Below are positions 53,860-63,198 of a DNA stretch of 64,000 nt, in pieces (position 1 is the first letter of the stretch; every line of letters begins with the position of its first letter). The translations under genes and the position numbers were made by a program. The stretch comes from Paracoccus sp. M683 (GTDB lineage: Bacteria > Pseudomonadota > Alphaproteobacteria > Rhodobacterales > Rhodobacteraceae): assembly GCF_007096355.1 (NCBI RefSeq), contig NZ_VKDF01000005.1:331778-395777 (forward strand), given 5' to 3'. The notes beneath the pieces were generated by a model. The model was not told the DNA's origin and did not search any database. It saw only the letters and a program-made list of their open reading frames with translations.

Positions 53860-55161
53860 ATGGCCAGCCCCGCGCCTTTTTCACGATATGAGTTCATGAT
53901 CGCCTGGCGGTATCTGCGCGCGCGCAGGGCCGAGGGCGGGGTTAGCGTGATGACCTGGATCAGCCTGATCGGCATTGCCCTGGGGGTGATGGCGCTGATC
54001 GCGACGCTTGCCGTCCGGGCGGGATTTCGGGCCGAGTTCGTCGATACGATCCTTGGCGCGAATGCCCATAGCACCGTCTATATGGCGCCCACCAGTTTCA
54101 CCAATGAGCTGACCGGCGAGGTTTATCGGCAGGCAGGGGTGATCGAGGATTATGACGGTGTGGCGGCCACGATCGCGGCGCTGCCCGGTGTGACGCGGGC
54201 CAATGCCGTGGTGAAGGGGCAGGTGATGGCCACCGCCGCAGATCGCTCTAACGTGGCCGAGGTCTTTGGCGTGACCGATGCCGCGCTGGCCGCCATGCCG
54301 CGCATCGTGGACCCTGCGACATCCGCCGGTGATCTGGCGGATTTCGGCAAGGGCGTGGCGATCGGCAGCGGCATTGCGCGGGAGTTGAACCTTGGCATCG
54401 GCGACAAGATCAAGCTGATCGCACCCGAGGGCGCCAAGACGGCCTTCGGGACCACGCCCCGCGTCAGCGCCTATGACGTGACCTATATCTTCAGCGCCGG
54501 GCGTTACGACATCGACCGCACGCGCATCTATATGCCGATGGCCGAGGCGCAGAGTTACTTCAACCGCGAGGGCGTGGCCGATGAGATCGAGGTTTTTGTC
54601 GATGACCCTGAGAAGGTTGGCGCCTGGACCCTGCCGCTGATTCAGACTGCGGGCGAGGGGGCGCAGGTCTGGACCTGGAAGGACGCATCCGGTTCGTTCC
54701 TGTCGGCGCTGGATATGGAGGATGACGTGATGTTCGTCATCCTGTCGGTGCTGGTGCTGATCGCCTCGATGAACATCACCTCGGGGCTGATCATGCTGGT
54801 CAAGAACAAGGGCCGCGATATCGGCATCCTGCGCACCATGGGCCTGACCGAGGGCGCGGTGCTGCGGGTGTTCTTCCTGTGCGGCGCGTTTACCGGGGTG
54901 ATCGGGACCATTGCCGGGGTGCTGCTGGGCGTGGTTCTGGCGCTGAACGTGGACAATATCATGGCGGGACTGAACGCGCTGACCGGCGGCGGGGCGTGGC
55001 AGCCCGAGGTGCGCGGCATATATCGCTTGCCCGCTGAACTGAGGGCCTGGGACATCTTCCGCGCCGTGGCCTTGTCGCTGGCCTTGTCCTTCATCGTCAC
55101 CATCTTCCCCGCGCGCCGTGCCGCGCGCATGAACCCGGTCGAGGCGCTGCGCTATGAATGA
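53860..55161 (+). CDS. lolC: lipoprotein-releasing ABC transporter permease (LolC/E)
   Basis: Inner-membrane subunit that extracts outer-membrane lipoproteins and hands them to LolA. The 433-residue protein starts at the ATG at 53860 with an AAGGA ribosome site. It has the MacB/LolC topology: a first membrane segment near residue 30 ([20 protein letters not shown]), a periplasmic domain of about 230 residues, then three segments near the C terminus with [21 protein letters not shown] in the cytosolic coupling loop. A single LolC-type gene implies a LolF-like homodimer with LolD. It overlaps lolD by 8 bases. Confidence 0.92.
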   Translation: MASPAPFSRYEFMIAWRYLRARRAEGGVSVMTWISLIGIALGVMALIATLAVRAGFRAEFVDTILGANAHSTVYMAPTSFTNELTGEVYRQAGVIEDYDGVAATIAALPGVTRANAVVKGQVMATAADRSNVAEVFGVTDAALAAMPRIVDPATSAGDLADFGKGVAIGSGIARELNLGIGDKIKLIAPEGAKTAFGTTPRVSAYDVTYIFSAGRYDIDRTRIYMPMAEAQSYFNREGVADEIEVFVDDPEKVGAWTLPLIQTAGEGAQVWTWKDASGSFLSALDMEDDVMFVILSVLVLIASMNITSGLIMLVKNKGRDIGILRTMGLTEGAVLRVFFLCGAFTGVIGTIAGVLLGVVLALNVDNIMAGLNALTGGGAWQPEVRGIYRLPAELRAWDIFRAVALSLALSFIVTIFPARRAARMNPVEALRYE

Positions 55162-55816
55162 GGTCCTTCGGCTTTCCGGCGTTTCCAAGACCTATGGCGC
55201 GGACGGCCCGGCCCCGGTCGAGGTGTTGCGCGCCGTCGACCTGACCGTGGCGCGAGGCGAGGTGGTGGCGCTGGTCGCGCCCTCGGGTGCGGGGAAATCG
55301 ACGCTGCTGCATATCGCGGGACTTCTGGACACGCCCGATACCGGGCAGGTGGCGCTGAATGGGCGCGACATGACCGGCCTTGGCGACCGCGCCCGGACCG
55401 AGGCCCGCCGCGTCGATGTGGGTTTCGTCTATCAGTTCCACCACCTGCTGCCGGAATTTACCGCAGCCGAGAATATCGTGCTGCCGCAACTGGCGAATGC
55501 CGTGGCGGCCCGTGCGGCCTCGGCGCGGGCCGCCGATCTGCTGGGCCGCGTCGGCCTGTCGCACCGCGCCGACCACCGCCCCGCGCAGCTGTCAGGCGGC
55601 GAGCAGCAGCGGGTCGCATTCTGCCGCGCGCTGGCCAACCAGCCGGCGCTGCTGCTGGCGGATGAGCCGACCGGGAACCTTGACCCCGAGACCTCGGACA
55701 AGGTGTTTGACATGCTGATGGGGTTGGTCCGCGAAACCGGGCTTTCGGCGCTGATCGCCACGCATAACCATGACCTTGCCGGGCGCATGGACCGCATCGT
55801 CGGGCTGGGCATATGA
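55154..55816 (+). CDS. lolD: lipoprotein-releasing ABC transporter ATPase
   Basis: ATPase partner of LolC, 220 residues. Walker A reads APSGAGKST (first Gly replaced by Ala, the GKST core kept), the signature is [15 protein letters not shown], Walker [12 protein letters not shown], and the switch His is in ATHNHDLA. The [15 protein letters not shown] region after the Q-loop matches LolD. It overlaps lolC upstream by 8 bases and the PAP2 gene downstream by 4. Confidence 0.93.
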   Translation: MNEVLRLSGVSKTYGADGPAPVEVLRAVDLTVARGEVVALVAPSGAGKSTLLHIAGLLDTPDTGQVALNGRDMTGLGDRARTEARRVDVGFVYQFHHLLPEFTAAENIVLPQLANAVAARAASARAADLLGRVGLSHRADHRPAQLSGGEQQRVAFCRALANQPALLLADEPTGNLDPETSDKVFDMLMGLVRETGLSALIATHNHDLAGRMDRIVGLGI

Positions 55817-56307
55817 TCCGCGCCGGGCTGTGCTGCGTTGCGCTGGCGACACCCGCCGCCGCCGATCCGTTCGAGCAATTCGGCACGGCGATGAAATATG
55901 GGCTTCCGCTGGCGGCCGCGGTTTGCGCCGAGCGCGACGACCGGCTGGAGGATTTCGCGGTGCGCGGCGTGTTGCAGGCGGCGATTGTCTGGGGGCTGAA
56001 GGAATATTTCGACGGCTCGCCGCTGTCGCGCCGCCCCTCGGGTGAGGGGAAGGGGTTTCCGTCAGGCCATACGGCGGCGGCGTTCTTTGGCGCGTCTGAT
56101 CTGGCGGGGAAATGCGTCGAGGATGACCGGGCGGCTGGCGCGGCGCTTTATGGCGCGGCGGGCCTGACTGGCTGGAGCAGGGTGCATGCCGGCGAGCATA
56201 CCGTGCCGCAGGTGATGAGCGGCGCGCTGATCGGGATCAGCTTTGGCGCGGCGAGTTTCGGGTTCGGGACGGATGAGGTGGGGTTTAGTTGGGGGATGCG
56301 GTTTTAA
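55813..56307 (+). CDS. PAP2-family phosphatase, exported
   Basis: Small acid phosphatase-like protein of 164 residues with an N-terminal signal-like segment ([14 protein letters not shown]). The PAP2 catalytic motifs are present: a Lys/Arg-Pro stretch ending [20 protein letters not shown] and [16 protein letters not shown] with the catalytic His and Arg. It may dephosphorylate lipid phosphates or undecaprenyl pyrophosphate at the membrane surface. Its start overlaps the lolD stop, so it is co-translated with the lipoprotein exporter, an association not seen in the classical lol operon. Confidence 0.8.
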   Translation: MIRAGLCCVALATPAAADPFEQFGTAMKYGLPLAAAVCAERDDRLEDFAVRGVLQAAIVWGLKEYFDGSPLSRRPSGEGKGFPSGHTAAAFFGASDLAGKCVEDDRAAGAALYGAAGLTGWSRVHAGEHTVPQVMSGALIGISFGAASFGFGTDEVGFSWGMRF

Positions 56308-56452
56308 TACCCTTGCAGAAATTCGGACGGTCCAATGCACCTCCGCATCGCAGATAATAAAGAGCATATAATTGTATACACTAAATCGTTGATTTTCCGA
56401 GGTGCAACCGACAGGTTCGGCCGCAGTTGAAGATGATTTATGTGGAGATTAT
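56308..56452. other. AT-rich intergenic segment upstream of the lipoprotein gene
   Basis: 145 bases, notably AT-rich, including ATATAATTGTATAC near 56366-56379, which offers TATAAT-like -10 sequences. No gene is seen. It probably holds the promoter of the small lipoprotein gene. Confidence 0.45.
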
Positions 56453-56854
56453 ATGCGTTCGCCAGTGATTTTGACGATCTGTCTCGTGGGCCTGATATTA
56501 TCGGCCTGCGCGCAAACACAAATTCAACCTATGTCCAAAGATAGCTTTTTGGTGGCCACCCATGCCGCCCCGGCTTGCGGACCCGCCGGAGCTAGAAATG
56601 TTGCATTCAAAAGTGCTGCGATAGAGGTCATTCGAAAAGGCGGCGACAAGTTCGTGATTGTCGGAGACCAGATGAGCAGCGGTATGCAGGGCGATTTCTT
56701 CTCTGGTTTTCAACAGAACTACTCGCAGGGAATGGTCGTGAAGATGATCCCTGAAAAATCACCTGAATCCGCGAATGCCCTATCTGCACGCGAAACACTT
56801 GGCTCGGGTTGGCAGGAAATCGTCGCCAAGGGCGCGCCAACGACCTGCGGTTAG
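56453..56854 (+). CDS. small lipoprotein of unknown function
   Basis: Predicted 133-residue lipoprotein. The ATG at 56453 follows GGAG, and the signal peptide MRSPVILTICLVGLILSAC ends in an LSAC lipobox with Cys19. The mature part contains APACGPAGARNVAFKSAAIEVIRKGGDKFVIVG and a Gly/Ser/Gln-rich middle. GC content is lower than in neighbours and codons are less biased, suggesting recent gain. No function can be assigned. It is convergent with parE. Confidence 0.7.
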   Translation: MRSPVILTICLVGLILSACAQTQIQPMSKDSFLVATHAAPACGPAGARNVAFKSAAIEVIRKGGDKFVIVGDQMSSGMQGDFFSGFQQNYSQGMVVKMIPEKSPESANALSARETLGSGWQEIVAKGAPTTCG

Positions 56855-56872
56855 GCCATTGGCCAAATAAAT

Positions 56873-56898
56873 ATTGCGCCGAAGCCGTTCGGCGCAAT
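56873..56898 (-). terminator. intrinsic terminator of parE (minus strand)
   Basis: ATTGCGCCGAA (56873-56883) pairs perfectly with TTCGGCGCAAT (56888-56898) around GCCG. On the minus strand it is followed by ATTTATTT. It lies between the converging lipoprotein and parE genes. Confidence 0.75.
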
Positions 56899-56921
56899 CA
56901 TCCAACGAAAGTCGACCCGGC

Positions 56922-58886
56922 CTAGACGTCCAGCTCCTCAACAAACCGCGCTTTCTCCTGAATATATTCGAACCGCAGTTCCGGCTTCTTGCCCATCAGT
57001 CGCTCGACCAGATCGCCGGTCTCGCCGCCATCCTCGTCGTCGATGCTGACCCGGATCAGCCGGCGCGTCTTGGGGTTCATCGTCGTGTCCTTCAGGTCCT
57101 TGGCGTCCATCTCGCCCAGGCCCTTGAACCGCTGCACGTCGATTTTTCCCTTTCCGCCCAGACCCTTGGCCAGCATCCTCTCTTTCTCGGCGTCATCCGC
57201 AACATAGATGCGATGCGCGCCCTGAGTCAGCCGATAAAGCGGCGGGCAGGCCAGATACAGATGCCCCTTGTCGATCAAAGGGCGCATCTGGGTGAAGAAG
57301 AATGTCATCAGCAGACTGGCGATATGCGCGCCGTCCACATCGGCATCGGTCATGATGATGACCTTGTCATAGCGCAGATCGTCGACGATGAATTTCGACC
57401 CCATGCCGACGCCAAGCGCCTGACACAGATCGTTGATTTCCTGGTTCGCGCCCATTTTTGAACTGGCCGCGCCCAGCACGTTCAGGATCTTGCCGCGCAG
57501 GGGCAGCAGCGCCTGATTGGTGCGGTCGCGGGCCATCTTGGCGGAACCGCCGGCGCTGTCACCTTCCACGATGAACAGTTCCGTATTGTCGCGGACGGTG
57601 GCGCTGCAATCCACCAGCTTGCCGGGCAGGCGCAGCTTTTTCGTGGCCGACTTGCGGGCGGTTTCCTTTTCCTGCTTGCGGCGCAGACGTTCCTCGGCAC
57701 GCAGGACAAGGAAATCAAGGATCGAGCCCGCCGATTTCGTATCGGCCGCAAGCCAGTTGTCGAAATGGTCGCGCACGGCGTTTTCGACCAGCCGTGTCGC
57801 CTCGGTCGTGGCCAGCCGGTCCTTGGTCTGGCCGACAAATTCGGGTTCACGGATGAAACAACTGACCAAGGCGCAGCCGCCCGTCAGCAGGTCTTCGCGG
57901 GTGATCTGGGCGGCCTTCTTGTTGCTGACCCGCTCGCCATAGGCGCGGATGCCCTTCAGAACGGCGGACCAGAAGCCGGCCTCATGCGTTCCGCCCTCGG
58001 GTGTGGGGACGGTGTTGCAATAGGACTGGATGAAGCCGTCTCGCGAAGGCGTCCAGTTGATCGCCCAATCGACTTTGCCGGGAGTGTTGAATTTTTCCTT
58101 GAAATCGACGCTGCCGGCAAAAGGCCGGTCGGCATAGGTCGAGGTGCCGGAAAGCGTTTCCGCAAGATAGTCGGCCAGCCCGCCGGGAAAGTGGAACACC
58201 GCCTCGACCGGGGTTTCGCCATCGTCGATTTCCGATTTCCAGCGGATCTCGACGCCGCTGAACAAATAGGCCTTGGATTTCACCATCCTGATCAGCCGCG
58301 CGGGCTTGAAGCGATGATGGCCGAAGATCTGTTCATCGGCATGGAAAGTGACGGTGGTGCCGCGCCGGTTCGGGGCTGCGCCAATCTTTTCGACCGGGCC
58401 CTGGGGGATCCCGCGCGAAAAGCTTTGCTGGAACAGTTCCTTGTTGCGCGCGACCTGTACGACCATGCTGTCGGAAAGCGCATTCACGACCGAGGCGCCC
58501 ACCCCGTGCAACCCGCCCGAGGTCTGATAGGCATCACCCGAAAACTTGCCCCCGGCATGCAGCGTGCACAGAATCACCTCCAGCGCCGATTTTCCGGGGA
58601 ATTTCGGATGCGGGTCGATGGGAATCCCGCGGCCGTTGTCGCGGACCACCACACTGTAATCGGCCAGCAGCTCGACTTCGATCCGGCTGGCATGACCGGC
58701 GACGGCCTCGTCCATCGAATTGTCCAGGATTTCCGCGACCAGGTGGTGCAGCGCACGTTCATCGGTGCCGCCGATATACATGCCGGGGCGTTTGCGCACC
58801 GGCTCCAGCCCCTCCAGCACCTCGATGGACGAGGCGGAATAGCTGTCAGAGGTCGCATCGGCTGCGGAAAGAAGGTCGTCGGCCAT
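56922..58886 (-). CDS. parE: DNA topoisomerase IV subunit B
   Basis: ATPase subunit of topoisomerase IV, which decatenates daughter chromosomes. The protein has 654 residues from the ATG at 58886; GyrB would be about 800. The GHKL ATP site is visible in EILDNSMDEAVAGHA, DNGRGIPIDPHPK and TSGGLHGVGASVVNALS. The Toprim domain has LFIVEGDSAGG and IMTDADVDGAHI, and the C terminus has QRFKGLGEMDAKDL. Monocistronic, with its own terminator. Confidence 0.94.
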   Translation of the reverse strand: MADDLLSAADATSDSYSASSIEVLEGLEPVRKRPGMYIGGTDERALHHLVAEILDNSMDEAVAGHASRIEVELLADYSVVVRDNGRGIPIDPHPKFPGKSALEVILCTLHAGGKFSGDAYQTSGGLHGVGASVVNALSDSMVVQVARNKELFQQSFSRGIPQGPVEKIGAAPNRRGTTVTFHADEQIFGHHRFKPARLIRMVKSKAYLFSGVEIRWKSEIDDGETPVEAVFHFPGGLADYLAETLSGTSTYADRPFAGSVDFKEKFNTPGKVDWAINWTPSRDGFIQSYCNTVPTPEGGTHEAGFWSAVLKGIRAYGERVSNKKAAQITREDLLTGGCALVSCFIREPEFVGQTKDRLATTEATRLVENAVRDHFDNWLAADTKSAGSILDFLVLRAEERLRRKQEKETARKSATKKLRLPGKLVDCSATVRDNTELFIVEGDSAGGSAKMARDRTNQALLPLRGKILNVLGAASSKMGANQEINDLCQALGVGMGSKFIVDDLRYDKVIIMTDADVDGAHIASLLMTFFFTQMRPLIDKGHLYLACPPLYRLTQGAHRIYVADDAEKERMLAKGLGGKGKIDVQRFKGLGEMDAKDLKDTTMNPKTRRLIRVSIDDEDGGETGDLVERLMGKKPELRFEYIQEKARFVEELDV

Positions 58887-59003
58887 CGGTCTGCTCGTTT
58901 TTCTTGTCGCGGTTTGGCCAATTATCTCATGGGCGGGGCGGCGGGGGCAAGTGGTTGTGGTCTGCTGGCCCGTCGCGCGCAACCCCTTGCGGGGATTCCG
59001 GGT

Positions 59004-59660
59004 CTATTCCGGTTCTGCCAGGCGGGCTTCCCACATCCTGCGGAAGGCCGGGCGCCCCTGACAGTCGGCCAACCAGTCAGTTATCGCGGGAAATTGGCGC
59101 ATCAGCGGCTCGTAGCTTTGGGCATAGCGGATGACCTCGGCCATGTTGATATCTGCCACCGAAAAACGACGGCCGACCATGTGGCCATTGGCTGACAAAT
59201 GATCGGCGACGACGGCCAGCGGGCGTTCCAGGCGTTCGGCGGCAGCCTCGATCGCCGCCCGTTCGGGGGCCGAGGTGGCATTGCCGCCATGCAGGAACAG
59301 AATGGTCAGGGCGTCGGCCTCGATCGCGGTGCAGGCGTAAAAGCTCCATTGCGACATCAGCGCGTCTTCCTGGGCATCGCCCGGACCAAAGGGCTGGCCG
59401 TGCCGCCGCGCCAGATACAGCGTGCAGGCCATGGATTCGAACAGCATCAGCCCGTCATCCTCGATCACCGGGATGGCGCCTGCTGGTGAGAGTTTCAGAA
59501 AGGAAGGCGAGCGTGTGTTCAGCGGCGCATCCCGTGCGGTGGGGTCGGTCAGGCGATAGGCCTGGATGACCGGCACCTGACGGAAGGGCAGGCCGATTTC
59601 ATGGCACAGCCAAATGATGCGCGAGGCGCGGGAACGGGTGACACCGTGAATTGTCAGCAT
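59004..59660 (-). CDS. glutathione S-transferase family protein
   Basis: Cytosolic GST-fold protein of 218 residues. The N-terminal thioredoxin-like domain has TRSRASRIIWLCHEIGLPF and the glutathione-site motif GAIPVIEDDGLMLFESMACTLYLA; the C-terminal helical domain follows. Substrate unknown. The cis-Pro before VIEDDG and the following Glu-Ser pair are kept, so glutathione binding is likely. Confidence 0.85.
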   Translation of the reverse strand: MLTIHGVTRSRASRIIWLCHEIGLPFRQVPVIQAYRLTDPTARDAPLNTRSPSFLKLSPAGAIPVIEDDGLMLFESMACTLYLARRHGQPFGPGDAQEDALMSQWSFYACTAIEADALTILFLHGGNATSAPERAAIEAAAERLERPLAVVADHLSANGHMVGRRFSVADINMAEVIRYAQSYEPLMRQFPAITDWLADCQGRPAFRRMWEARLAEPE

Positions 59661-59860
59661 GAGGCTGGCTCCTGTATCTCGAGGGCAGGTTACGTCCGTC
59701 GGCGTCTAAGGTGAAGAGGGCAGGGCGAGGCGCAGACAAGTTGCCGTCAGGGCACCCGCCGCCGCCGCCAGGTGGGGCGATGGCCGCGACATGCAACCGC
59801 GGGAATGCGTTGGTCGACATCTATATGCAGATGCCGGCCAGCATATCAAACCAGCGCATC
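59661..59860. other. intergenic region without recognised gene
   Basis: About 200 bases between the GST gene and the carboxypeptidase terminator. Open frames here lack ribosome sites, family motifs and convincing codon bias. It probably holds the GST promoter on the minus strand. Confidence 0.4.
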
Positions 59861-59890
59861 AAAAAAGGGCGCGGCCCTGCGGTCGCGCCC
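59861..59890 (-). terminator. intrinsic terminator of the SPOR-domain carboxypeptidase gene
   Basis: Read on the minus strand, GGGCGCGACC pairs with GGCCGCGCCC (one mismatch) around GCAG, followed by TTTTTT. It lies 35 bases after the stop codon. Confidence 0.88.
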
Positions 59891-59925
59891 GTTCTTTCGG
59901 GGTGGATGTCCGATGGACGGGACGA

Positions 59926-61617
59926 TCAGGGGCCGACCACCGTGCAGGGTTCCTGCCGGGCGGCAGCACGGTCGCAGACCAACTGGGCCGAGGCCCTGGT
60001 CAGACCCTGGAAGGTGGCCTCGAAGCCGCGATTGGTATTGGCGACATGGCGACGTCCGCCTTCCAGCGCCGCGCCGCCCTGCAAGGCCAGTTGCAGCAGC
60101 AAATTGTCGGCCTCTGCCTGCGAGCGATAAAGACCAAGGTTGACGCCCCATTGACGCCCCCCCGAAGGTGCGCGCGAGACGATCTCGACCGCTTCGGGAT
60201 CGGCGATGTCGCCCTCGCCCATGGCGGCCAGGATAACGGTTTCGGATCGGCGTTTCGGCGCCTGAGAGATCGCCAGGCTAAGATCGTCGCTGCCGGCTGT
60301 CGTGGCCGGGGCAGCATCGGCGCTGGCCGTCTGAACGCTGTCGGCGGGCTGGCTGGCAATGTCGCGTGAACGCGGTGCCGGCGCGGGCCGGCTGGAGGCG
60401 GCAAGGACAGGCGCCGCAAGGCTTGCCGTTTGCACAGGTGCTGCCGCGGCCTCGTCATCCTGGGCCACAGCCATGCGGACGGCCTGGTCGACGGCGTCGC
60501 CGCGGGCGGCGGGGCGCAGGCGTGGCCGGGCGCTGCTGGCCAGGGTCAGCCCGCCGCTGGCCGGTGCAGCGGTGGGGGTTGCGGCTTCGCGCAGGGCATT
60601 TACGATCTGGCCCGGCGCAGCCACTGCCACTGGGGCCGAAGGTTCAGGCGCGACCTTGACCACCCGGCGGGTTCGTTGCGGCGGCGCGGAACTGGCCAGC
60701 GTCAGCGTGCGCGGCTCGGTCGCGGCCGGTGTCGGTTCGACCTGTGCCTTGCGCACGACCTTTTGGGCCAGCAATTGCGGCGGCTCGGGGCGGATCTCGC
60801 GAACGTTCGAGGGCACCTTGCCGAATCCGGCATCCAGCAGTTGCGCCATCACCTGATTGCGCTGCGCCGTCGAGGTCCCGCCAAAGACCGAAGCCACGAT
60901 CCGCTTGCGACCGCGCTGCGCCGAGGCGGTCAGGTTGAAGCCTGCGGCACGGGTATAGCCGGTCTTGATGCCGTCGGCGCCCGGATATTCGTCCAGAAAG
61001 CGCTTGTTGGTCGAGGAAACCTGCGCAATCCCCGCATCGGCCGACCGGCGCGAGAACAGCGAGTAATATTGCGGGAAATCATAGAAAAGCCGACGCCCCA
61101 GGATGGTCATGTCCTGGGCGGTCGAATAGTGGCCCTGCTGGGTCAGGCCGTTGGCATTGCGGAAATTGGTGTTGCGCATGCCAAGTGCCCGCGCGGTGGC
61201 GGTCATCTGCGCGGCAAAGGCATCCTCGGACCCGGCGATGCCCTCGCCGATGGCGGTGGCGGCGTCATTGGCCGATTTGATTGCGGCGGCGCGGATCAGA
61301 TAGCGCAATTCGATCCTCTGGCCGGCGCGCAGCCCCAGCTTCGAGGGCGGCTCGGCCGCCGCGTTGGACGAGATCAGGAATTTGGAATCCAGTCGGACCT
61401 GCCCCCGCTCGATCGCGGCAAAGGCAAGATACAACGTCATCATCTTGGTCAGCGATGCCGGATGCAGCTTCGTATCCGCGTTCTGCGCATAGATCGGTTT
61501 GCCTGTTCGGGCATCCATCACATAGGCGGCAAAGGGCGCCGCTGTCGCGATTGCGGGGGCCAGAATGGCCAACAGGATCAGCGCCCACGGGCGGGCGAAT
61601 CGTGTGATACGGGTCAC
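59926..61617 (-). CDS. D-alanyl-D-alanine carboxypeptidase with C-terminal SPOR domain
   Basis: Periplasmic PBP5/6-type enzyme of 563 residues from a GTG at 61617; an upstream ATG at 61725 would add 36 residues ahead of the signal peptide. Active-site motifs: SLTK at 55-58, SAN at 115-117 and KTG at 218-220. A long Ala/Pro/Thr-rich linker (about 300-480) with repeated LTLASSA units leads to a SPOR domain in the last 75 residues (WGVNLGLYRSQAEADNLL), which binds denuded glycan at the septum. This suggests a role in division. It is a second D,D-carboxypeptidase besides the one at 20.5 kb. Confidence 0.88.
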   Translation of the reverse strand: MTRITRFARPWALILLAILAPAIATAAPFAAYVMDARTGKPIYAQNADTKLHPASLTKMMTLYLAFAAIERGQVRLDSKFLISSNAAAEPPSKLGLRAGQRIELRYLIRAAAIKSANDAATAIGEGIAGSEDAFAAQMTATARALGMRNTNFRNANGLTQQGHYSTAQDMTILGRRLFYDFPQYYSLFSRRSADAGIAQVSSTNKRFLDEYPGADGIKTGYTRAAGFNLTASAQRGRKRIVASVFGGTSTAQRNQVMAQLLDAGFGKVPSNVREIRPEPPQLLAQKVVRKAQVEPTPAATEPRTLTLASSAPPQRTRRVVKVAPEPSAPVAVAAPGQIVNALREAATPTAAPASGGLTLASSARPRLRPAARGDAVDQAVRMAVAQDDEAAAAPVQTASLAAPVLAASSRPAPAPRSRDIASQPADSVQTASADAAPATTAGSDDLSLAISQAPKRRSETVILAAMGEGDIADPEAVEIVSRAPSGGRQWGVNLGLYRSQAEADNLLLQLALQGGAALEGGRRHVANTNRGFEATFQGLTRASAQLVCDRAAARQEPCTVVGP

Positions 61618-61857
61618 TGTCTCGATCTCTTCTGCCTCATGGGCGCATCTTTTGATCGCACGCCCTTCGTTAATATTCCGACAATAGCACGCAAGATTCG
61701 TGCTGGGAACCAGACATTTGATCAAAATTCATTCGCTTGCGCGACGCCATGCCAGGGGCCGGATGGGTCAGGGGACTTTCATCATCCGCATTTCGGACTA
61801 TATTAGGGCACTTAGCCCGATCGCGCCAAGCCGCAGCAGCAAAACCCAGAGACTGAT

Positions 61858-62187
61858 ATGACGCAGTGGATGTCCGACCCCAACAACGGCAAGGATCAGA
61901 CCGATATCGCGGTCAAGCCGCGCGCCAAGACGCAGCGGCCGCCGCTGTATAAGGTGTTGTTGCTGAACGATGATTTTACGCCTATGGAGTTTGTCGTTCA
62001 TGTTCTGGAACGGCTGTTCGGCATGACCCATGCGCAGGCGATCGAGATCATGCTGACCGTCCACCGCAAGGGTGTCGCCGTTGTCGGCGTCTTTTCGCAC
62101 GAGATCGCCGAGACCAAGGTGGCGCAGGTGATGGAACTGGCGCGACGTCAGCAACACCCGCTGCAATGCACCATGGAAAAAGAATAA
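61858..62187 (+). CDS. clpS: ATP-dependent Clp protease adaptor ClpS
   Basis: N-end-rule adaptor that delivers substrates to ClpAP. The 109-residue protein has a disordered N-terminal tail and the core [26 protein letters not shown] with the Asn-Asp-Asp residues that recognise the substrate alpha-amino group. The [20 protein letters not shown] block completes the fold. It lies 3 bases ahead of the methyltransferase start. ClpA, which usually follows, is not adjacent. Confidence 0.94.
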   Translation: MTQWMSDPNNGKDQTDIAVKPRAKTQRPPLYKVLLLNDDFTPMEFVVHVLERLFGMTHAQAIEIMLTVHRKGVAVVGVFSHEIAETKVAQVMELARRQQHPLQCTMEKE

Positions 62188-62190
62188 ACC

Positions 62191-63198
62191 TTGCTTGATC
62201 CGCGACTTGAACTGGCCTTTGGCGATGGGCCGCCCGATGGGCAGCTGCTGATCCTGGGCGCATCTGGCCAGACCGGGCTGGCGGGGTTCGATCCTGCGCG
62301 CAGCCTGCTGGTGCAGGGGCATTTCCCCGATCACCGCGCGCTGGCCGCGCAGGGCTGGCAGGTGCTGACCGACCCGCCCGAGGGCCCGCTGTTCGATGCG
62401 GCACTGGTCTTTCTGCCGCGCGCCAAGGCAGAGGCCCATGCGCTGATCCATGCGGCCTCGGCACGGCTGCGGGCGGGCGGTGCGCTGTGGATTGACGGGC
62501 AAAAGACCGATGGCGTGGATTCGCTGCTGAAGGATCTGCGCGGGCGGGCGGCTGTGGCTGAACAGCACAGCAAGGCCCATGGTCGCATTTTCCGCATCGA
62601 CCGGCCTGACGGCGACTGGCTGCCGGCGGATTGGGCCGCCGCGCCGCATCAGGCCGCGGACGGTTTCGTGACGCTGCCGGGGGTGTTTTCGGCCGATGGG
62701 GTCGATCCTGGCTCGGCGCTGCTGGCGGCACATCTGCCGCCGCGGCTGCCCTCGCGCATGGTCGATCTGGGTGCGGGCTGGGGCTGGCTGGCGGCGCAGA
62801 TTCTGGCACGCGAGGGCGTCGAAACCCTGCATCTGGTCGAGGCGGATCATGCCGCGCTGGACTGCGCCCGGCGCAATCTGAACGATGCGCGGCCGCAGTT
62901 TCACTGGGCCGATGCCCGCGATTTCACACTGCCCGAGCCGGTGAACGGGGTGGTGATGAACCCACCTTTCCATGATGGGCGCGCAGCCGATCCGGGGCTG
63001 GGCACGGCCTTCATCGCCACTGCGGCGCGGCTTCTGACCGGGGCCGGGCGGTTGTGGATGGTGGCCAACAGGCACCTGCCATACGAGGCCGCTCTGGCGC
63101 GTCATTTCGCCCGTGTGGACGAGATCGGCGGCGATGCCCGCTTCAAGATCATCGAGGCGACCGGCGCCCGGCGCGCCGGCAAGGGGGGCAAGAAATGA
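62191..63198 (+). CDS. rsmC: class I methyltransferase (RsmC-like)
   Basis: SAM-dependent methyltransferase of 335 residues that resembles RsmC, which makes m2G1207 of 16S rRNA. The start is a TTG at 62191 (another at 62194), three bases after clpS. The N-terminal half is a degenerate methyltransferase-like domain (ILGASGQTGLAGFDPARSLLVQG); the catalytic half has MVDLGAGWGWLAAQIL and the NPPFHDG motif typical of guanine-N2 methyltransferases. It overlaps the SDR gene start by four bases. Confidence 0.85.
   Translation: MLDPRLELAFGDGPPDGQLLILGASGQTGLAGFDPARSLLVQGHFPDHRALAAQGWQVLTDPPEGPLFDAALVFLPRAKAEAHALIHAASARLRAGGALWIDGQKTDGVDSLLKDLRGRAAVAEQHSKAHGRIFRIDRPDGDWLPADWAAAPHQAADGFVTLPGVFSADGVDPGSALLAAHLPPRLPSRMVDLGAGWGWLAAQILAREGVETLHLVEADHAALDCARRNLNDARPQFHWADARDFTLPEPVNGVVMNPPFHDGRAADPGLGTAFIATAARLLTGAGRLWMVANRHLPYEAALARHFARVDEIGGDARFKIIEATGARRAGKGGKK

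Noticed and set aside
56922..58886. parE read as gyrB
   Set aside because: At 654 residues it lacks the extra length of GyrB, and its C-terminal sequence and isolation from dnaN/recF fit ParE.
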